Below, in pieces: positions 57,878 to 64,000 of a DNA stretch of 64,000 bases. The position numbers and the translations under genes are program-made. This DNA is from Nannobrachium achirus (taxonomy: Eukaryota > Chordata > Actinopteri > Myctophiformes > Myctophidae): positions 57,869,827 through 57,933,826 of the forward strand of contig OY997656.1 in NCBI GenBank assembly GCA_963921795.1, given 5' to 3'. Below the pieces are notes generated by a model, which did no database searches, was not told the origin of the DNA, and saw only the letters and a program-made list of their open reading frames with translations. Position 1 is the stretch's first letter. Each line of letters opens with the position of its first letter.

Positions 57878-59000
57878 TTGCGACCGTAGGTCGCACTTTA
57901 CTATCAAAACCACCACAAAGTGTAAGTAACTCCGTCCCTCCGTCTGTCTGTCAGTCTGTCTGTCACACCTCACACGTCACACTTTTTCCCTGCTTATATC
58001 TCCGCAACCGTTGCCCCGATCCATGCCAAATTTTGCACACACGTTCCTTGGCTGCCAAACTACAACCCCCGGAGCTCCAGGGACCCCCAGGTCCCTGGGG
58101 GACCCCCAGATGTAAAAAATGACCAAATGCACAAACATGACCAAATGACCACCCCAACGGGGCTGCTCACGGGGAATTCCCGGGGACCACCGACTCCTGG
58201 TGCTCCAGAACGGATGCAAAAGTGGTGGCGCCCCCAGTGGAGGACCCCCTACACTGCAGCTCACATAAAATGCCGTAACTCCGGCTAGGAGCGTTGCCCC
58301 GATCCATGCCAAATTTTGCACACACGTTCCTTGGCTGCCAAACTACAACCCCCGGAGCTCCAGGGACCCCCAGGTCCCTGGGGGACCCCCAGATGTAAAA
58401 AATGACCAAATGCACAAACATGACCAAATGACCACCCCAACGGGGCTGCTCACGGGGAATTCCCGGGGACCACCGACTCCTGGTGCTCCAGAACGGATGC
58501 AAAAGTGGTGGCGCCCCCAGTGGAGGACCCCCTACACTGCAGCTCACATAAAATGCCGTAACTCCGGCTAGGAGCGACCGGGACAGCCGGGGCCGGTACC
58601 TATTTGTCCGCCTTGCCGGCGCGGAGACCCCACTCCTCATTTCTCACATGGCCCTCTTCTAGCGCCACCATGAGGCCGATTCTTGCAAAACACATTTTTG
58701 GACACTGCTACTACAATTTTCGCCCTAAAATCACGCAAATCGGTACACAGTATGTCTACACTCATCCCATCAACATGAATCTGTCCCATATAGCGCCACC
58801 TCCAGGCCGATTTTAAAAAACACATTTTTGGACACTGCTCCTACAGATTTTGCCCTAAAATCACGAAAATCACTACACAGTATGTCTACACTCATGTCAT
58901 CAACATGGATCAGGAAGATTTTGGCAAAACACATTTTTGCCCTATTTGTGGAGATAAGTGACCTACGGTCGCTTATCTCCCGATTAGGGAGCCTTACTGG
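57878..59000 (+). mobile_element. Helitron-like non-autonomous element, copy 2
   Basis: It starts TTGCGACCGTAGGTCGC (a hairpin) and ends GATAAGTGACCTACGGTCGC then CTTATCTCCCGATTAGGGAG and CCTTACTGG. It interrupts a 47-bp satellite unit exactly between CTCTCA and TCTTTAAGG. The interior holds TGTCTGTC repeats, a 240-bp tandem duplication (about 58010-58500), and TCTTCTAGCGCCACCATGAG. No protein. Confidence 0.7.
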
Positions 59001-59191
59001 TCTTTAAGGTCCCCACACTGTCTCTGACATAAATGTACCGCCTCTCATCTTTAAGGTCCCCACACTGTCTCTGACATAAATGTACTGCCTCTCATCTTTA
59101 AGGTCCCCACACTGTCTCTGACATAAATGTACTGCCTCTCATCTTTAAGGTCCCCACACTGTCTCTGACATAAATGTACTGCCTCTCATCT
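59001..59191. repeat. 47-bp satellite variant, middle block
   Basis: Four units resume after the Helitron-like insertion. Confidence 0.93.
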
Positions 59192-59195
59192 TTAA

Positions 59196-59655
59196 CACAA
59201 TGCCTGCCAAGGGTTAAAAAAAATCTATTTTAGTACTGCCCGGCTTTTTACAAAAAATCAAAATGAAAATAAAAAAAAAATTAAACATTTTTTGAAAAAA
59301 AATAAGCTCTCAGAAGATGTCCATTGCCCCCTTGCAGTTGGCAGAAAAATATAATCAACCCCAAGAAAAATCTATTTTTAGATTAACACACACAAACAAT
59401 TACAGCATGTGGATGGTGGCCATTTTGGCAGCCATCTTGAAGAAGGTGTGCAGAAAGCTGATTACATGAATAACATTTTTATAATTTTTTATCAGCATCA
59501 CAGGCTGCCCAAAGAGCTGTGAACACATTGCTGTCTCATATATTAGTGAACAGTGCCCCCCAGTGGCCAAAAACGGTAGAACGTACAGTAACGTGTAAGG
59601 CGGTAGATAGCTGGGCAAAATAGAACGTTTATAAACGTGTAAGGCGGCAGATGTG
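59196..59655. mobile_element. MITE inserted at TTAA in the satellite
   Basis: The ends are CACAATGCCTGCC and GGCGGCAGATGTG, flanked by TTAA at 59192-59195 and 59656-59659. TTAA is part of the satellite unit (CTTTAAGG). TTAA duplication is typical of piggyBac-type insertion. No coding capacity. Confidence 0.8.
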
Positions 59656-59852
59656 TTAAGGTCCCCACACTGTCTCTGACATAAATGTACTGCCTCTCAT
59701 CTTTAAGGTCCCCACACTGTCTCTGACATAAATGTACTGCCTCTCATCTTTAAGGTCCCCACACTGTCTCTGACATAAATGTACTGCCTCTCATCTTTAA
59801 GGTCCCCACACTGTCTCTGACATAAATGTACTGCCTCTCATCTTTAAGGTCC
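59656..59852. repeat. 47-bp satellite variant, right block
   Basis: About four units after the TTAA insertion, ending in a partial unit. Confidence 0.93.
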
Positions 59853-59966
59853 TCAGTGCATCTCATCCTAAGCCAACAACAGATGTATTGGTCATTGTGC
59901 TTCAGTCAGTCACATGCATGTTTTTGGCGATCTCTGTGGGCCTAATAAAGTTGGATAAAATGATCG

Positions 59967-60178
59967 CTATAGTCTACGGGCTACAGGGAGAGCTAGTGAC
60001 AGATGCAGAGGTGGTCTACGGGCTACAGGGAGAGCTAGTGACAGATGCAGAGGTGGTCTACGGGCTACAGGGAGAGCTAGTGACAGATGCAGAGGTGGTC
60101 TACGGGCTACAGGGAGAGCTAGTGACAGATGCAGAGGTGGTCTACGGGCTACAGGGAGAGCTAGTGACAGATGCAGAG
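59967..60178. repeat. 42-bp minisatellite, 5 copies
   Basis: The unit is GTCTACGGGCTACAGGGAGA plus GCTAGTGACAGATGCAGAGGTG. Its length is divisible by three, which opens a frame reading VYGLQGELVTDAEV repeatedly. Not considered a gene. Confidence 0.95.
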
Positions 60179-60495
60179 GCTACAAGGAGAGCTAGTGCAG
60201 ATGCAGAGGTGCGTCAGTGGTTGCCTGGCAGCATCGAGACAGAAGGCGGTGCGGGAAATGGGAGGGTCCTGGAAATGAGTGACAGCCGCATGTATGTAAG
60301 GGATAACGTCTGGCTCAGTGGTCATTATCCAGAAATATACATCCTGACAGGATGACACGAAGCAGAGGTGGCATCATCCTGAAGGGACATTATCACACTA
60401 TTAGACGGCTACTTAACTTTTTTGGTGCCATGATTTTTTCTCTTCAATGTCCCGCGATGCCATGGTCTCCATAGACTTCCATGTAATTTATAGTG

Positions 60496-61104
60496 CACGG
60501 ATCGTGCACGCCCATGCTTAGATGATGCACCACGTGTGTGGCCACTGTTCACAGCTTTCAAACAAAAAAATCCGCTTGGAAATCCGTTCAGGCATTCATG
60601 ATTTATCAGCCATTATGTTTTCTTCAGATGTAAACAAACATGGCTGCCATGTTTGAAAGAATGGGTTGGTATGGGGGTTAAACATGCAATTTCGCGATCG
60701 CGATCATGCCTAACACATTTCTGGAGGTCCAAAAAACATTTTTGAAAAAAAAAAAAATCTTCAAAAACGGCCCAAACTCGGGAAACTCGGGGTTGGTACC
60801 ATATGTGTTAACTCATTCATAGCCAAGGCACGAGTTTCCCGAGTTTTCCCGGGGGAAAAAAATTGCCTAAAATGCCTAAAATGTATTAGGCATGATCGCA
60901 ATCGCGAAATTGCATGTTTAGCCCCATAACAAACACATCTTTCAAAAATGGCAGCCATCTTTCTTTACATTTGAAGACTTTGAAGGCTTCTATCTCATGA
61001 ATGCCTGAACGGATTTCCAAGCAGATTTTTTTGTTTGAAAGCTGTACTGAAAAAGTACACATATGGTGCCTGATATGATCTAGGCATGGGCGTGCACGGA
61101 AACC
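60496..61104. mobile_element. Fold-back element with about 220-bp inverted arms
   Basis: The left arm (60496-60725: GTGCACGCCCATGC, CATGGCTGCCATGTTTGAAA, AACATGCAATTTCGCGATCG) is repeated inverted at about 60885-61104. The arms have diverged by scattered changes. The spacer has CACGAGTTTCCCGAGTTTTC and its inverse. Non-coding. Confidence 0.8.
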
Positions 61105-61322
61105 TGAACTCTGGTCTGTTATCAAGAAATAACCCACCGCTGATTTCAGCGATTGACCAATCAGAATCAAGCATTCAACCAAGCCGTGTAATAATGGGAC
61201 AGAATACGCTCAAGGTCCTACATCTTTTTTTTTTGGAATGCACTGGCTGTAAAAAACAGTTGACCACCACGTCCAACCTGAGTTTATCAGCCTGCTGACA
61301 GCCGGCAGCCTTAGTTTATAGT

Positions 61323-62381
61323 ATAGAGGGTATGCACGTCCACTGGGACCTGCCCCCCTAATCTAGACTGAGTGGCAAAACATTGAGCAGCATGGAGCAT
61401 TGGAGTTTGGAAGTGCTGGTTGCAAACCACTCAACGGCCCTGCATACCACCTGTTTCTAAATTGCACATAATGCAGGAGGCAGCAGGATGTTGTGTTGTT
61501 GAAAATGAGCGCTTCCAAACTCTGACACTTGGGGTGCGTTCGGAAATGCGCACTCAACGCACTGGTGTGCCATGTTGTCGTTCGTTTATTCGGTGCACTT
61601 GGTGCGTTGTCGTTCGGAAATCCAGTGCGCGGCGCACTGGTGTGTTGAGTGCACGCACTGACCAACCCTACTCAGAAGATAGGGTTCGGCGGTGTGGTGG
61701 TGTGGTGCGTTCTGATTGGTTGGTTTTCATGGCCGTGTCTCGAATGCTTCTCAGCTGTGAACAATGGAGGAAATGACCGCAAAATACAGCACTTGCAGCT
61801 TAATTGGTCGGTTGGGCTTGATAGTTTCACACACATCAACACGTAAATTAACAGCAGGTATGCCAATGTTGTGAATTAGACCTCTCCTAATAGCAACGTT
61901 ACGTTAGCATACTCAGCAGCAACTGCTGCTTTTCAGAAAGTTTACCTTCAGAGTTCAGAGTGAAAAAGCTCACAGCTGCCTGTTAAAACTGGTCGTTCGT
62001 AAATAAGCCACACTGAACGCACTCTCCAACGTCACGCCCACTGCACTCACTACACTGAGCACACACCCGGTGCGGGTTTCCGAACGCACCCTTGGAAACA
62101 TAAAAATCTGCACAGAATGTCTTGACAGAAAGTAGCTCATAACATGCCTGGCTATGGTGGATTTTTATCAAACAAAAACTTTGCAGATAGAAAGAGGATA
62201 ATTCAAGCTTTCAGTACAGCCGCAATGTTGGTGAGTTTAACTTTGTTTAATACAATCAGATAGATAGGACTTTTCAGTTTGGATGTATGGGCTGTCATTG
62301 GCAGAAATTAGTGTTTTGCCACTCAGTAGGCGTTCCCACATAACCTCCAGCAACAGTGATGTCACGTGCATACCCTCTATA
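61323..62381. mobile_element. Inverted-repeat transposon containing a single 41-bp unit
   Basis: The ends are TATAGAGGGTATGCACGT and ACGTGCATACCCTCTATA. Near the right end is one copy of the unit amplified at 48955-49836. A second element is nested at 61533-62090. Confidence 0.75.
61533..62090. mobile_element. Nested MITE with CTTGG flanks
   Basis: The ends are GGTGCGTTCGGAAATGCG and GCGGGTTTCCGAACGCACC, flanked by CTTGG at 61528-61532 and 62091-62095. Non-coding. Confidence 0.8.
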
Positions 62382-62605
62382 GTTTAATTTTTCACAGTCA
62401 CATTTTGGCAGTTATCATCATTACTAGTGTTATGTTGTGCCACCTACTGGCCATTCATGCTCAGAACACCCAGGGAATCTATGATGTGCTTACTTGACCC
62501 TTCATGTTATGATGCAGTGTTTTCCTTGGTTCATTATGAAATATGAGACTGCATCTGGGTCAGTCTGTCCCTTTAGCATCTGAGTCCGTCTGTCTGCCTT
62601 ATTAT

Positions 62606-62997
62606 CAGGGGCGTCACACCAAATCCTGGGCCCTGGGTACAAGGATTCACTGTGGGCCCCCCATGAATGTTAGCTATTGAAAAATAGCAGATATATTTTT
62701 GAAGAAAAAAAATGTGAAAATGTGTGCAAGAAACCCATGTTTCCTGTCAGTGGTGCTCAAACCTTTTCATGTCAAGGACCCCCAAGATGATATGTATTTG
62801 GTCACGGACCCCCATCTCAAAATATTTAGTTCCAGGGACACATTTTCACGACTTTTCAAAAATAGCAGATCTACAAGCTTGCAGCGCGGCACTCGGTGCC
62901 GTGCTGTGAGCTTGTATATCTGCTATTTTTCAATAGCTAAAGTTACTAGGGGCCCTAGTAACTCAGTCCCACTCCCCCCCCCCTTGTGATGCCCCTG
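62606..62997. mobile_element. hAT-like MITE with CTTATTAT duplications
   Basis: The ends are CAGGGGCGTCACACC and CCCTTGTGATGCCCCTG, flanked by CTTATTAT at 62598-62605 and 62998-63005. It interrupts the 36-bp minisatellite. It contains a GTGCTCAAACC...GGACCCCC remnant and a full hairpin core. Confidence 0.93.
62858..62932. repeat. Recurrent hairpin core
   Basis: AAAAATAGCAGATCTACAAG through GGCACTCGGTGCC to CTTGTATATCTGCTATTTTT; the inner stem differs from other copies (GCAGCGCGGC). Confidence 0.9.
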
Positions 62998-63150
62998 CTT
63001 ATTATAATACATCTGAGTCAGTCTGTCTGCCTTTTTATAATACATCTGAGTCAGTCTGTCTGCCTTTTTATAATACATCTGAGTCAGTCTGTCTGCCTTA
63101 TTATAAAACATCTGAGTCAGTCTGTCTGCCTTATTACAATACATCTGGCC
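62998..63150. repeat. 36-bp minisatellite, about 4-5 copies
   Basis: The unit is TACATCTGAGTCAGTCTGTC plus TGCCTTTTTATAA. One unit lies left of the hAT-like insertion (62570-62600). Confidence 0.93.
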
Positions 63151-63292
63151 CTCATTATAGCCTTATTACAATACATTTCCTCCCCTAGTGGTGGCGCTAG
63201 AGATGGAGGATAAGAAGGAGTGCTATCTGAACCTGGACGACACAGTATTCTGTGACAGTGTCTTGGCCACCAACGTCACCAAGCAGGAATGT

Positions 63293-63795
<503 letters not shown>

Positions 63796-63814
63796 CAATG
63801 TGAGATCTCAATAT

Positions 63815-64000
63815 ATCAATATTCAATGCCACCCCAGAGGAGGAGAGATGTTGTTTGTTTTGTGAACTTGGGGAAATTGAAAATGACGTTCACTTTTTGT
63901 TTTATTGTCCTAAATATGTTGACATATACACACAGAGAGGTATTTGTTAATAAGATGTGTTCTATCTGTGATGATGTCCTTGACTTAGATGATTATGAAA
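63815..64000 (+). mobile_element. LINE 3' fragment (C-terminal zinc-knuckle of ORF2)
   Basis: A frame ending at a TAA near 63951 encodes NATPEEERCCLFCELGEIEN then DVHFLFYCPKYVDIYTQRGI. The C-x2-C-x8-H-x4-C pattern is the zinc-knuckle following LINE reverse transcriptase. It is on the plus strand, unrelated to the minus-strand L1 at 3.9-6.4 kb, and runs off the window. Confidence 0.75.

Noticed and set aside
59888-60355. 155-residue plus-strand frame with VYGLQGELVTDAEV repeats
   Set aside because: The 42-bp repeat has a length divisible by three and opens the frame. The flanking parts resemble no known protein.

Overview
This window is vertebrate, almost certainly teleost, genomic DNA. It carries the middle of one large plus-strand gene whose domain order and sequence match latent TGF-beta binding protein 3 (ltbp3). 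I place 18 consecutive coding exons (A to R, about 2.1 kb, 698 codons). They cover a hybrid 8-Cys domain (A-C), one EGF-like domain (D), a TB/8-Cys domain (E-F), a Pro/Thr-rich linker (G-I, including a 14-nt microexon), eight EGF-like domains with one exon each (J-Q), and most of a second TB domain (R). All junctions agree in phase. The 5' end (signal peptide, N-terminal EGF) and the 3' end lie outside the window. No other host gene was found.

The other ~97% is intron, packed with tandem repeats and transposons. There are long GT, CT and CA microsatellites, more than 20 minisatellite arrays, a 5'-truncated L1-type LINE on the minus strand with a clear target-site duplication, a LINE 3' fragment at the right edge, several hAT-like elements with 8-bp duplications, a Harbinger-like element with TAA duplications, TTAA-flanked MITEs, two Helitron-like elements with terminal hairpins, and fold-back elements. 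The extreme short-tandem-repeat density resembles cod-like (gadiform) genomes, but I cannot establish the species.

Layout: 1-2953 holds exons A-B; 2954-12025 is a repeat-filled intron with the L1 copy; 12026-21784 holds exons C-H; 25800-34953 holds exons I-M; 35.8-40.9 kb is a three-unit repeat block; 41083-54963 holds exons N-Q with a composite minisatellite/hAT block (42.1-48.5 kb); 55-60 kb is a 38/47-bp satellite with transposons inserted; 63.2 kb holds exon R.

The most unusual feature is that many minisatellites are built from the gene's own exon-intron junctions. Each repeat unit carries the tail of an exon plus its 5' splice site, or a 3' splice site plus the head of an exon (exons A, B, D, E, F, J, L, O, P, Q, R). 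A second unexplained pattern is one palindromic hairpin core (AGATCTACAAGCTCACAACG and its complement) that recurs about 18 times inside unrelated transposon families.
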